Below, in pieces: positions 52,042 through 60,857 of a DNA stretch of 64,000 nucleotides. The notes under the pieces are model-generated. The model saw only the letters and a list, made by a program, of their open reading frames with translations. It did no database searches and was not told the origin of the DNA. The stretch is from Draconibacterium aestuarii. GTDB taxonomy: Bacteria; Bacteroidota; Bacteroidia; Bacteroidales; Prolixibacteraceae. The translations under genes and the position numbers were made by a program. Each line of letters starts with the position of its first letter. Position 1 is the first letter of the stretch. Where the stretch lies: the NCBI GenBank assembly GCA_026671195.1, contig JAPOHD010000005.1, positions 248,001-312,000 of the forward strand, written 5' to 3'.

Positions 52042-52770
52042 ATGAAGCAACTCATCATTTTTTTCATTTTAGCAACATTTGCAGTAAGTTCTATGGCCCA
52101 GACAGAGTATCCTACCGAACTGGTGGTCGAAGGCAAATCGTCGATAAAACTCATTCCTGAGCAGCTTATTTTTAATGTGCGAATTTCGGCTACCGACTTG
52201 AACTACACGCGTTGCACCGATCTGGCCATTGAGAAAGCACAACAGATTACCGATGAATTTCTTAAAAACGGTATTGATAAAGACCTGATTAAAACCATGA
52301 ATTATTCGATCAGGGAAATACGCGAATACGACAATGTTACACGAAAATCGGTTTTTAAAGGCTACAAAGCCGAAATACCGGTGGTAATAAAAACACTGTT
52401 TAACAATCCGAAGAACGACGTGATTTTTGAAATCATTAAAAACAATTTTAATGCTGATTTTAATCTGAATTTTGCGCTGACACCCGAACAAAAAGAAGAG
52501 GCCAAAGAAAAACTGATTGCCATGGCCATTGAAGATGCGAAGCAAAAAGCGGATATAATAAAGGAGCATGCCAATATAAAAACCTACAGAATCCGCAATG
52601 TTCAATACGGCGAACCGCAACTGATTGGAATGCACAACCGACCAGATTATAATCTTCAAAAAGAAAGCATCTCAATTCGCGGCGTTGCTGCTTCAGGAGG
52701 AATAACCAATACTTTAAATCCTTCGGAAATTGAAATGCGCACAAGCGTTGTGATTGCCTGGAATATTTGA
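52042..52770 (+). CDS. SIMPL-domain periplasmic protein
   Basis: A 242-residue exported protein with a signal peptide (FFILATFAVSSMAQ). The SIMPL (DUF541) domain covers about 25-240: ELVVEGKSSIKLIPEQLIFN, LNYTRCTDLAIEKAQQITD, then EDAKQKADIIKE and a C-terminus IEMRTSVVIAWNI. Function of the family is unclear; members form ring-like periplasmic oligomers and are linked to stress. A fragment of a second copy of this gene lies at 53775. The truncated barrel gene follows on the other strand. Confidence 0.85.
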   Translation: MKQLIIFFILATFAVSSMAQTEYPTELVVEGKSSIKLIPEQLIFNVRISATDLNYTRCTDLAIEKAQQITDEFLKNGIDKDLIKTMNYSIREIREYDNVTRKSVFKGYKAEIPVVIKTLFNNPKNDVIFEIIKNNFNADFNLNFALTPEQKEEAKEKLIAMAIEDAKQKADIIKEHANIKTYRIRNVQYGEPQLIGMHNRPDYNLQKESISIRGVAASGGITNTLNPSEIEMRTSVVIAWNI

Positions 52771-52777
52771 GTTTACA

Positions 52778-53635
52778 TCAGAAGTGAAAAACGACGGCAG
52801 TTACCGGCCCCGACAAATGGATATTCATGGCTAAATCGTCGCCTGCATACTTTTTCCTGTATTTTATATCCCAATCGTTCCATCCCAATTTTAACGAAAG
52901 AAGATTACTGACACGGTAGTAAGTATGTAAACTAACTGTGGTTTAGAAATTTCTGTTCTGTAGGCTTCCTATATCAGCCTGAGCAATAATTTCAAATTTT
53001 CTGAATTCAAATTCATTTCTTAATCCCAGTACTGGATCAACCCAGTTGGGTTTAATACGGAGTTCAACTCCCAGGCTACTCAACTGGCTGCTTATTTTAA
53101 AATTATGCAACCTTACCCCTGCATAACCATAGGCTTTGTAATTCCCTTTTTCTGAAAAAATGGGTGTAGTAAACAATTGATAGCCCGCATGAATCCGGTA
53201 TAAATCGGCCCGAAACTTTGCTTTAACCAGCCTTGCGTTATTCTGACGATAATAAAGTGAAGAGCCTACGGTTCCGGAAAACATATCCAACTCGCCATAA
53301 AAACGCTTGTTCTGATAGGTAATACTGCTTACAAAAAAGAAGTTTAAATGAGCTGTTGATTTAAAAAAACGACGAAAAATATCCCAGGGATCCGGTGGCT
53401 GTATTGGTTGTTCCGGTATTACTCCATCTTCGCCTTCAATTTCAACATCGCCATACTGATAATATCCACGGTATCCGGGTATCCAAACCGGAATTTCAAT
53501 CGCCCAATGCCTGCTGTCGCTATAAAAACATTCCTTTGGTTTTGTTTTTACGGCAAGAGTTGTTTCTTGTGCCTTTAATTGAAAAGCGGTTAAAAATGTA
53601 ACTACTATTGCGATATATACTTTATATCTTGTCAA
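52778..53635 (-). pseudogene. Outer-membrane protein gene with an in-frame stop
   Basis: The frame opens at 53635 with a signal peptide ending LKAQE and reads 230 residues of beta-barrel-like sequence (HWAIEIPVWIPGYRGYYQYG). It meets TAA at 52945-52943. After this single stop the same frame continues for 54 codons (TTVSLHTYYRVSN, LKLGWNDWDIKYR, ending TAVVFHF) to TGA at 52778. The terminal Phe and strand pattern are what a barrel needs, so the gene was once 285 residues. The product as it stands lacks its last barrel strands. Confidence 0.78.
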
Positions 53636-53774
53636 GATTATTGAAGTAGAATTTATCCCAAAATTAAGTCTATTGAAATAAAGCTACAACCATTTTGAAT
53701 TATTATTACAACCTCACCCACTATCAAAAATCTCACTCCCCCCTCCTCCTTTTACATAACAATTGCCTTACTAA

Positions 53775-53876
53775 CCGGAACTTCAGTATGGAGTACCGAA
53801 TGTAGATTTAACCCATACCTTACATCCACCGAAAACTGAAATACGCACAAACGTTGTAATTGCCTGGCGCATTTAA
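53775..53876 (+). pseudogene. Remnant of a second SIMPL gene
   Basis: From about 53775 one frame reads PELQYGVPNVDLTHTLHPPK followed by TEIRTNVVIAWRI and TAA. It aligns with the intact SIMPL gene: VQYGEPQ, then ITNTLNPSEIEMRT and SVVIAWNI at its end, with about 28 residues missing between the two blocks. A stop codon directly precedes it. This is the decayed 3' end of a paralogue. Confidence 0.75.
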
Positions 53877-53934
53877 TACAAAACCCGGTTGCAGTTGCAA
53901 CAGAACTTAACCGTTATATTGCAACTGTCGGCCT

Positions 53935-55083
53935 TTAACTTTTTCTAAAATGATGCGGATAATCGGGCAAACGATTCTGAAAAGTTAAGACCGACTCTTT
54001 TTTAATCACACCCGCATCGATATTTATTGCCTTCTGAATTGTATTATTTTTCATCCAGCCCGGATGGTTTTCTAAAATGGTGGGTAAATAAACGATTAAT
54101 GCAGCCGATATCGACCGTGAAGCACTTTCCCACAAATAACTAGGTGTATGATCTACCGCGTAATAATCGATGTTATGGATATGCAGAATGGGTGCCTTAA
54201 AAGTGGTAGGCTTGGCAAAATAAAATCCCATCCCCTCGTCGCAACTCACATCAACAATTAAGGTTCCCGGTTTTAAGAAGTCTTTTTCTTCTTCGGTTAC
54301 AAAATCAACCGGATAGTCGGTATCCTGATACGTACCGTTAATAATGATTTCAGAGGCACCAATTAAATCGGATAAAGGTTTCACGGTACCATCGTGTTCT
54401 ACAGTTACCATTCTGGCTTCACCGGCATTGCCTTCACGAATGCGCACATAATCAACATCCAGCACTTCTTCGCGTACCTCGTAATCATAGCGCTGAATAC
54501 AGATGGTAATATCGCGGAATCCATGCGCCTTAAGGGCATAAATGGCGCCGCGGCTAACTGCTCCGAAACTAAAAATTATTACTTTTCGCTGGTTCCCGTA
54601 ATGGCCGTCGATACCCCTTAACTGCAAGGCATGAATAACGGCGCAATAACCTGCCATCTCGTTGTTCTTATAAAAAGTATGCCGCCCGGCCTGACCATTT
54701 GCGTACCAAACAAACATATCTTCAAAGGCAATTAATGTTAATTTCCGATCGATTGCAGTTTGTGTAATATCGTTTTGCTGGGCACAATGCGGATAGCCCC
54801 AAATAAATCCTCCTTCGCGTATTTCCTGTAAATCGGCCAACACCGGTTTGGCAATAATAACCGAACCAATATCGGCTAATAATTCACCACGAGAAGCAAC
54901 TCCTCCGGTTTGAGCCTCAAAGAAATCGTCGCTGATACCAAAAGGAGCACCATATCCTTTTTCAAAAATTAATTGTTTTCGAATATCTTCCGGAATACGC
55001 GACAGATGTTCGGGATGTATGGGTACACGTTTTTCATCTTCTTTTCTTGAAGTTCCTACAACTCCTAAGCTAAATTTTTCCAT
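53935..55083 (-). CDS. Alanine dehydrogenase/N5-(carboxyethyl)ornithine synthase family enzyme
   Basis: A 382-residue NAD(P)-dependent enzyme of the alanine dehydrogenase/transhydrogenase fold. The N-terminus has GTSRKEDEKRVPIHPEHL with the conserved substrate-binding Arg and Lys region, and the nucleotide domain starts with KVIIFSFGAVSRGAIYALK. VDVSCDEGMGFYFAKPT lies near the active site. The closest type I recall is N5-(carboxyethyl)ornithine synthase, which reductively joins pyruvate and ornithine, but a different opine-type substrate cannot be excluded. Single gene. Confidence 0.7.
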   Translation of the reverse strand: MEKFSLGVVGTSRKEDEKRVPIHPEHLSRIPEDIRKQLIFEKGYGAPFGISDDFFEAQTGGVASRGELLADIGSVIIAKPVLADLQEIREGGFIWGYPHCAQQNDITQTAIDRKLTLIAFEDMFVWYANGQAGRHTFYKNNEMAGYCAVIHALQLRGIDGHYGNQRKVIIFSFGAVSRGAIYALKAHGFRDITICIQRYDYEVREEVLDVDYVRIREGNAGEARMVTVEHDGTVKPLSDLIGASEIIINGTYQDTDYPVDFVTEEEKDFLKPGTLIVDVSCDEGMGFYFAKPTTFKAPILHIHNIDYYAVDHTPSYLWESASRSISAALIVYLPTILENHPGWMKNNTIQKAINIDAGVIKKESVLTFQNRLPDYPHHFRKS

Positions 55084-55503
55084 AACTACTTTGCTGTTAA
55101 TTTTGTACTAAAACAAATTCATGTCGGCTCGACAATCCGTAATTCAAAAAGAAATAATTTGCTGTTGAAGAAGAGTTGGAATGTAAAGCAGCAAAATGGA
55201 GTAATGACTGATTGAAATCAAAAATGGTATAAACCGTTGCAAAGGTACTCTAATGTTTGGATAAAGACCTAAATTAAAAAATTGATACCAAGGCACTTTA
55301 CATTGGAAGTACACATAAAACAATAATCAGGATAATACACAACAAACAAAGGGGTACGATTACAGCCTGCAAGCAACAACTGCCAACTAAACCGCAACTA
55401 AGCAGCAAATTTCATTTACATAACATTTGCCATTCTAAATAGTGTTCGCTATTTTTAAGCCACTTAATAACAAACATATACCAATAACAAATACCCTTTT
55501 GGC
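55084..55503. other. Gene-free stretch, 420 bp
   Basis: Upstream leader of the minus-strand dehydrogenase gene and spacer before the next plus-strand gene. No clear hairpin, RNA or open frame. Confidence 0.45.
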
Positions 55504-55653
55504 ATGAAACTTAAAATTACCAAACGCGATATCCTGTTTTTATTCATCGGCCTTTTTATTGCTTTTTTAATTGATGCTGTTGTGTCCTGGGAAGAAAACA
55601 AACAAGCCTTTTTAGATGGATATAACTCGGCTATTGAACATGCGGAGAAATAA
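55504..55653 (+). CDS. Tiny single-TM protein
   Basis: A 49-residue frame from an ATG at 55504: a short basic start (MKLKITKRD), one TM (ILFLFIGLFIAFLIDAVVS), and an acidic tail (WEENKQAFLDGYNSAIEHAE). The clean positive-inside arrangement and amphipathic tail favour a real gene, possibly a small envelope protein. No family known to me. Confidence 0.55.
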   Translation: MKLKITKRDILFLFIGLFIAFLIDAVVSWEENKQAFLDGYNSAIEHAEK

Positions 55654-55714
55654 AAACCAGGTGAAAAACAGGTACGCTTGTAAGGATTTCCAACTGCTTA
55701 AAACGGATGCACAG

Positions 55715-55815
55715 CTTATTTGCAAGCGGATAGCAAATGTAAACAAGTAGCAGCTATAAGCGATAGAGCGACAATTGATGATATATAGGAGTTATGGGCA
55801 AGTTTGAATTAAAAA
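55715..55815. repeat. Cassette-border-like palindromic element (a)
   Basis: Contains ATTTGC (55718) / GCAAAT (55733) around AAGCGGATA, sharing TTGCAAGCGG with element b, and ends in GGAGTTATGGGCAAGTTTG. It lies upstream of the 154-residue protein gene. See elements at 56362, 58212 and 58972. Confidence 0.45.
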
Positions 55816-55877
55816 CAGAAAACATAATACGTTTAATAGGATAAGTTAAGTATGCTAAATATCAAGAAATAAAAACC

Positions 55878-56342
55878 ATGAAAATAGAAAGACAACTTTT
55901 TAATATTTCAATACCAGAGACATTTTTGTATTTCATTTTATCGTTCGTTTTAATTAACTGTACATTATTTATATATACGATTTTTCAAGGCAATCCAAGG
56001 TTTATGCTATCTGATTCATCGTGGATTTATCAGATTGTTTTTCCAGTTATGTTTACACTAGTGCATAAATCTAACAATCGCAATGGAGAACTAAAACTTA
56101 AGAATATAAGTGATATTGACATTGTTAAAAACAAGATTGACATGTTAATTCTGAAAAAAGGATTAATAAAAATAGACAAAGAATCAGGGTTTGAGAATTA
56201 TGGGAAAAAGACTAAGTTGGGCAGATTTTTTAACTTATTTATTAGGGAAAACATAAAGGTAAAATTCTTAGATAAAGAGATTCTAATTTATGGAAAGAAG
56301 CATATGCTTTCATTGTTAGTATCACAATTAAAAAATGATTAG
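55878..56342 (+). CDS. Orphan membrane protein
   Basis: A 154-residue protein with two TM segments (about 15-37 and 47-65) and a soluble C-terminal half rich in Lys and Ile (IRENIKVKFLDKEILIYGKK), reminiscent of a small PH-like domain. No family recognised. Codon use is more AT-rich than in the surrounding core genes. It lies between palindromic elements a and b, in the same orientation as the next two accessory genes. Confidence 0.55.
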   Translation: MKIERQLFNISIPETFLYFILSFVLINCTLFIYTIFQGNPRFMLSDSSWIYQIVFPVMFTLVHKSNNRNGELKLKNISDIDIVKNKIDMLILKKGLIKIDKESGFENYGKKTKLGRFFNLFIRENIKVKFLDKEILIYGKKHMLSLLVSQLKND

Positions 56343-56361
56343 GCAACAAAAACCAGGCGTT

Positions 56362-56394
56362 AACAAATTGCATATGGCAAGCGGGTTGCTTGGC
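56362..56394. repeat. Cassette-border-like palindromic element (b)
   Basis: TTGCATATGGCAAGCGGGTT followed by GCTTGGC. GGCAAGC and GCTTGGC form a short stem around GGGTT. Nearly the same core recurs in element d (58972). Confidence 0.5.
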
Positions 56395-56426
56395 TATTAC
56401 TATAAAGCCTTCAATAAAAAACGATT

Positions 56427-58199
56427 ATGAATCAGACTCTTAAAATATACAGAATTGATACCAAACACAGACTACTGGTAGATTCGAACAATTCTGAAGC
56501 GATAATAAAAACAATCGTTGAGACTTCATATAAGCATAATAATCTTAAAAGGAAGTTTGATGTTAAAAGTCTAAATTTATTTTCGCTTAATGAAATTACC
56601 TACTATTTACACGTTTTTTCCTCATATGAGACGGTTTCTGATTGGAAAGAATTTTTACCTACCAATCTGACTAAAGATGAAGACTTCTCTCAACAAAAAT
56701 TTTCATTGCTACTATTCATTGAAACAGATATTGACTTTTATTGTGTTGTTGGTGGCAATGCATATCGAATTATAGTTCCATTTATCGACCATTCATTTGG
56801 TTTAAATACATATGCTCGCATTATGCAGCCGGCGTCTGACGAACTTGCATCTATAAAATCAAGAGGCATAACTGGTTCAAGAGCAGGAATAAATGAACAA
56901 TTTAGAGACAATTATAAAATAATTGATTTCGTAAGGTTTGGTAAAATTCCACAAGAAATCCATTTAAAATTAAGTGAAGAAACTTCAAAAACACATTTTA
57001 GGTTTTTACAAAAAAATGTGAATGAAAGAATACAGATTTTTGTTGGAAAAGCATTTAAAATAAAAATGGGAATCGACTTTCAGAATCTGCATAAAATAAT
57101 TGAGGAACTTTGTATAATATCAGGAATTGAACCATCCGAGGATTTAAGTTCCTATATAGAAATTTCAAATAAGCAATTTATTGAAGATGAATTAAAACCT
57201 ACATTGATTAATAAAATATTTGATGATAGGCACAACATTGAAAAAAACATAACAGACCCAAACAAAATATTTGAACATGATTTCTGCAACCCAAACAACA
57301 TTGAAATCTTCTATGAAGCTGATGAATATCGACTTAAAAAACGTATTGATAAAAATCAATATATAGTTTTTAAGACTGTAAATGATAGAAATGAAATTTA
57401 TAGAAGTGTTTTATCCCACGCCATGCAGCTTTATGGAACAGATGATAAGTTCAAATTTAAAGTCTTTTTACAAGGAGTCAGAGTCGTTTGTTATCAGAAT
57501 AACAAGAGAACAATAGGTTCCAGCTTTCTTTATCATATAACAACAGAAATACCATATAAAAACAAGCCCTATTTTTTAATAGATACGAAATGGTATAGTC
57601 TTAGAGATTCATTTGTAAAAGATTTAAAAACAAATTCGGTTCATGTACTAAAAGCGTACAAAGCTCCTGAAAACATATTGATTAATCCATGGGACAAATT
57701 GACAATAAGGACTGAGAAAGCTTACAATGAATCTTATCTCAATATACCAAACTATATTGTTATTGATACAATAATTAATGATGGAGTTGAATTGTGCGAC
57801 TTACTTTATTATGATGACTTTAATCTATATTTAATTCATGTTAAATACGGATTTACAGCCAAAGTTAGAGAACTAACAAATCAGATTACAATTTCCGCAC
57901 GACGACTAAGAGAGATTCTCTCTTCTCAGGATTCAACCTTTTTGGAAGAATTGTACAAAAAAATATCTGATAAGCGAGGAACAGTCGATGGTTTAAGCTT
58001 CGATGACTTTAAAAAGCTTTTTGAGAAAAAGATTATCTATGTCCTTGCATTTACATCTCATCTTAAAGAGGATTTGATTGTAGAAGATAATATAGAAAAA
58101 TTTGATTCAAATATTGCTCGATTTTCTCTAGTTCAATGTTCAAGTGAAATGAGAGCAAACTATTTTGACATGCTTAATTATCAAATTAAAAGAAAATAA
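56427..58199 (+). CDS. DUF6119/TIGR04141 family sporadically distributed protein
   Basis: A 590-residue cytoplasmic protein matching, by pattern, the DUF6119 (TIGR04141) family. Features: N-terminal LKIYRID, YCVVGGNAYRIIVPFIDHSF, then ARIMQPASDELASIKSRGIT. These proteins occur sporadically, often in genomic islands, and a role in defence has been suspected but is not settled. The C-terminal part has ELCDLL (about 455-460) and then LIHVKYG (about 470-476), a spacing that resembles the D...(E/Q/H)xK end of PD-(D/E)XK nucleases; this is my inference. The gene is AT-rich and flanked by palindromic elements. Confidence 0.75.
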   Translation: MNQTLKIYRIDTKHRLLVDSNNSEAIIKTIVETSYKHNNLKRKFDVKSLNLFSLNEITYYLHVFSSYETVSDWKEFLPTNLTKDEDFSQQKFSLLLFIETDIDFYCVVGGNAYRIIVPFIDHSFGLNTYARIMQPASDELASIKSRGITGSRAGINEQFRDNYKIIDFVRFGKIPQEIHLKLSEETSKTHFRFLQKNVNERIQIFVGKAFKIKMGIDFQNLHKIIEELCIISGIEPSEDLSSYIEISNKQFIEDELKPTLINKIFDDRHNIEKNITDPNKIFEHDFCNPNNIEIFYEADEYRLKKRIDKNQYIVFKTVNDRNEIYRSVLSHAMQLYGTDDKFKFKVFLQGVRVVCYQNNKRTIGSSFLYHITTEIPYKNKPYFLIDTKWYSLRDSFVKDLKTNSVHVLKAYKAPENILINPWDKLTIRTEKAYNESYLNIPNYIVIDTIINDGVELCDLLYYDDFNLYLIHVKYGFTAKVRELTNQITISARRLREILSSQDSTFLEELYKKISDKRGTVDGLSFDDFKKLFEKKIIYVLAFTSHLKEDLIVEDNIEKFDSNIARFSLVQCSSEMRANYFDMLNYQIKRK

Positions 58200-58211
58200 C
58201 TATCGCTAAAA

Positions 58212-58380
58212 CAGTATATATTGTAAAGCGGGGTTTGTACAGTGCTCCGCTCGCGCCGATTTGCAATCGGTGTGCAATCCGCAAGGATTGAAAATAACAA
58301 TGTCAGCCTGTGGCGGAGGCACGGATTACAAATCCGCGCCAGCAGAGGACTATTTTTATACCAACCATTGGCAGCAATTA
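58212..58380. repeat. Cassette-border-like palindromic element (c)
   Basis: Starts CAGTATATATTGTAAAGCGG and GGTTTGTACAGTGC, then three small hairpins: CCGATT/AATCGG (58257), CAATCC/GGATTG (58275) and CGGATT/AATCCG (58322). Ends near ACCATTGGCAGCAATT. It fills the whole space between the DUF6119 and YdeI genes. Confidence 0.55.
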
Positions 58381-58385
58381 AAAAA

Positions 58386-58952
58386 ATGACAGAGATAGAA
58401 ACCAAATATTTTACAAACAGAGAGGATTGGAGAAAATGGCTCGAAAACAATTTTGAGACAAGGGATGATATTTGGTTGGAATATCCCAAAAAAGAAACCG
58501 GGAAAAAGAGGATTTTGTACAACGACGCAGTGGAGGAAGCGCTGTGTTTTGGATGGATTGACACGACGGTGAAATCACTCAACAAGGAATCGACCATACA
58601 ACGCTTTTGTAAAAGAAGAAAAAACTCATCCTATTCGCAGCCTAATAAGGAACGCCTTAAATGGCTGCTTGAAAATGGTCTGATTCACAAGTCGGTATTT
58701 GAAGAAATAGAAAAAGTAACAAAAGAAAAATTTGTGTTTTCAGGAGATATTGTTGAGAAATTAAAAACGGATAAAAATACCTGGGAAAATTTTCAGAAAA
58801 TGTCTGAATCCTATAAACGAATCAGGATTGCGTACATCGAAAGTGCAAGAAAAAGACCGGAGGAATTTGAGAAACGCCTGAACAATTTTATAGCCAAAAC
58901 CAAAGCGAACAAAATGATAAAAGGATTTGGAGGAATTGAAAAATATTATTGA
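58386..58952 (+). CDS. YdeI/OmpD-associated family protein
   Basis: A 188-residue protein. I start at 58386 (MTEIETKYFTNREDWRKWLE); the longer frame runs through element c. The family pattern is clear: ETRDDIWLEYPKKETGKKRI, YNDAVEEALCFGWIDTTVKS, RFCKRRKNSSYSQPNKERLK, and the end MIKGFGGIEKYY. YdeI-like proteins bear on resistance to peptides or acids, the mechanism being unknown. They are common passengers of mobile gene cassettes, which fits the bordering repeats here. Confidence 0.87.
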   Translation: MTEIETKYFTNREDWRKWLENNFETRDDIWLEYPKKETGKKRILYNDAVEEALCFGWIDTTVKSLNKESTIQRFCKRRKNSSYSQPNKERLKWLLENGLIHKSVFEEIEKVTKEKFVFSGDIVEKLKTDKNTWENFQKMSESYKRIRIAYIESARKRPEEFEKRLNNFIAKTKANKMIKGFGGIEKYY

Positions 58953-58971
58953 ATAAAAACTGCTGCCAATA

Positions 58972-59067
58972 TTTTGCATATTGCATTGCGGGATTCATGC
59001 AGTGCGTTGTCTTCGTCCTTTCCTGACCGTCTTCGTCCTACTGACATAAACGCACTCCGAAACCCGC
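58972..59067. repeat. Cassette-border-like palindromic element (d)
   Basis: TTTTGCATATTGCATTGCGG and GATTCATGCAGTGC open the element. The arms GCGGGATTCATGCAGTGCGTT (58988) and AAACGCACTCCGAAACCCGC (59048) form a long imperfect stem with bulges around a spacer that holds GTCTTCGTCCT twice. The bulged-stem form is what folded recombination sites such as attC look like. Confidence 0.6.
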
Positions 59068-59121
59068 TTCATTCCAACCCATTAACAATCATCCACAGCA
59101 GGTGAATCGTCCGCAAAAAAC

Positions 59122-59490
59122 CGTCAGTTTCCATTTTCCGCAGCCGCGAGATCAAAAAAAACCATCAATTTTCATTTCGACAGCCGTCGACACCCAAAAA
59201 AATCATCAGTTTTCATCTCGACAGCCGTCGACAACAAAAAAAACCATCAGTTTTCATCTCGACAGCCGTCGACAACATAAAAAACCATCAATTTTCATTT
59301 CGACAGCCGTCGACAACATAAAAAACCATCAATTTTCATTTCGACAGCTGTCGACAACAAAAAAAACCGTCAGTTTTCATCACGACAGCCGTCGACAACA
59401 TAAAAAATCATCAATTTTCATCACGACAGCTGTCGACAACATAAAAAACCGTCAGTTTTCATTTCGACAGCCGTCGACAACATAAAAAAC
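59122..59490. repeat. 41-bp tandem satellite with hairpin in every unit
   Basis: Nine units with CCATCA/CCGTCA starting at 59121, 59162, 59203, 59244, 59285, 59326, 59367, 59408 and 59449, always 41 bases apart. Each has CAGTTTTCAT, then TCGACAGCCGTCGACAACA and an A-run. TCGAC/GTCGA is a stem with loop AGCC; in some units the middle is AGCTGTCG, a full palindrome. The period is not a multiple of three, so the open frame across it is not coding. The first unit is degenerate. Confidence 0.9.
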
Positions 59491-59583
59491 CGCTGGCGCA
59501 AAATTGCCATTCGCACATCTACAATCATTATAAACAAAGCACTTATCGTAGGTTGGCACTGGGAAATCACCGGCAACAAAAAA

Positions 59584-59605
59584 GGGGAAACCCGTAAGTC
59601 TCCCC
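59584..59605 (-). terminator. Terminator of the decarboxylase operon
   Basis: GGGGA / TCCCC with a 12-base loop, followed on the minus strand by TTTTTTG. It lies 38 bases after the beta-subunit stop. Confidence 0.65.
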
Positions 59606-59642
59606 TCTTTTAGTATACAAATCATAATTCTATATATCTCTT

Positions 59643-60848
59643 CTACTGCAGAAACGAAATAAGTACCCCGGCAGCAACGGCAGAACCAATTACTCCTGAA
59701 ATATTACTAGCCATACAGTATTGAAGAATATGGTTTTGCTTGTCGTATTTAAGCGCCAGTTCGTTGGCAACGCGCGATGCCATTGGCACAGCACTTAAAC
59801 CCGTTGCTCCAATAAGCGGATTGATTTTCTTTTTCGCAAACGTATTGTAAATCTTCACGGCAAAAATTCCACCGGCAATTGAAATGGCAAAGGCAACAAA
59901 ACCTCCCACAATAATTCCCAGCGTTTTTGTCGAAAGAAAAACTTCGGCAGTCATGGTTGCACCAACCGTTAATCCTAAAAAGATGGTTGCTGTATTCATA
60001 ATCGGACCTTGTGCTGCATCGGCCAAACGGCTGGTAGTTGAGCCAATTTCCTTGATTAAGTTACCAAACAAAAGCATTCCTAATAGTGGCACCGACGATG
60101 GCACCAAAACAGCAGTTAATGTACCCAAAGCAATTGGGAAAATAATTTTAGCTGTTTTCATATCCTTGATCTGCGTTTTTGCCGGATATTTTTTCTCCAT
60201 CTCTTTCATGTTGATTCTGAATTCTTTTTTCGAGATCAACAGATTAGAAACCAAAGGCACAATTACGGGCACCAGTGCCATGTACGAATAAGCGGCAATA
60301 GCAATAGGTCCCAATAAATGCGGAGCCAGTTTTATGGTTGTATAAATGGCTGTTGGGCCATCGGCACCACCAATTATACCAAGCGAAGCCGCTTCCTGAG
60401 GAGTAAAACCTACGGCAATGGCAGCCAGTAAAATCGAAAAAATTCCGATTTGGGCAGCCGCACCAAAAAGTGCCAGTTTCAGGTTACGAAGCATGGGGCC
60501 AAAGTCGGTTAAAACACCCACCCCCATAAAAATAACAGGAGGCAACAAACCGGTTTTAATTAACGAATAATAGAGATAATTCATAATCCCGTATTCGTGT
60601 GCAATTTCAAACAGGTTCATGTAACGATGGTCGTCCAGTTGAATCAATTCGGGGTCGACAATACCCATTTGCCCTCCCGGGAAATTGGCAAGCAACACAC
60701 CAAATGCAATGGGAACCAGCAAAAGTGGTTCGTACTTTTTCTTGATTCCCAAATAGAGCAGCACAAACGATATCGCCCACATTATCAATGTTTGCCAGGT
60801 GATATTGCCCAGTGCCGTCATATTAAACAATTCTGATAAAATATCCAT
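59643..60848 (-). CDS. Sodium-translocating decarboxylase beta subunit
   Basis: A 401-residue integral membrane subunit (OadB/GcdB/MmdB family) with about nine TM helices. It couples decarboxylation of the carboxybiotin carried by the alpha subunit to export of Na+. Diagnostic stretches are LPPVIFMGVGVLTDFGPML, GIIGGADGPTAIYTTIKLAP, which holds the Na+-site Asp, and SAVPMASRVANELALKYD. It ends the operon gamma-alpha-beta. The sodium gradient can drive uptake or ATP synthesis in anaerobic growth. Confidence 0.93.
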   Translation of the reverse strand: MDILSELFNMTALGNITWQTLIMWAISFVLLYLGIKKKYEPLLLVPIAFGVLLANFPGGQMGIVDPELIQLDDHRYMNLFEIAHEYGIMNYLYYSLIKTGLLPPVIFMGVGVLTDFGPMLRNLKLALFGAAAQIGIFSILLAAIAVGFTPQEAASLGIIGGADGPTAIYTTIKLAPHLLGPIAIAAYSYMALVPVIVPLVSNLLISKKEFRINMKEMEKKYPAKTQIKDMKTAKIIFPIALGTLTAVLVPSSVPLLGMLLFGNLIKEIGSTTSRLADAAQGPIMNTATIFLGLTVGATMTAEVFLSTKTLGIIVGGFVAFAISIAGGIFAVKIYNTFAKKKINPLIGATGLSAVPMASRVANELALKYDKQNHILQYCMASNISGVIGSAVAAGVLISFLQ

Positions 60849-60857
60849 AAACTCGGC

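Noticed and set aside
59102-59485. Open frame of 127 residues across the 41-bp array
   Set aside because: The 41-base period shifts frame in each unit, so the reading is an accident of a stop-poor repeat.
59122-59490. CRISPR array
   Set aside because: Units are contiguous with no variable spacers and there are no cas genes.
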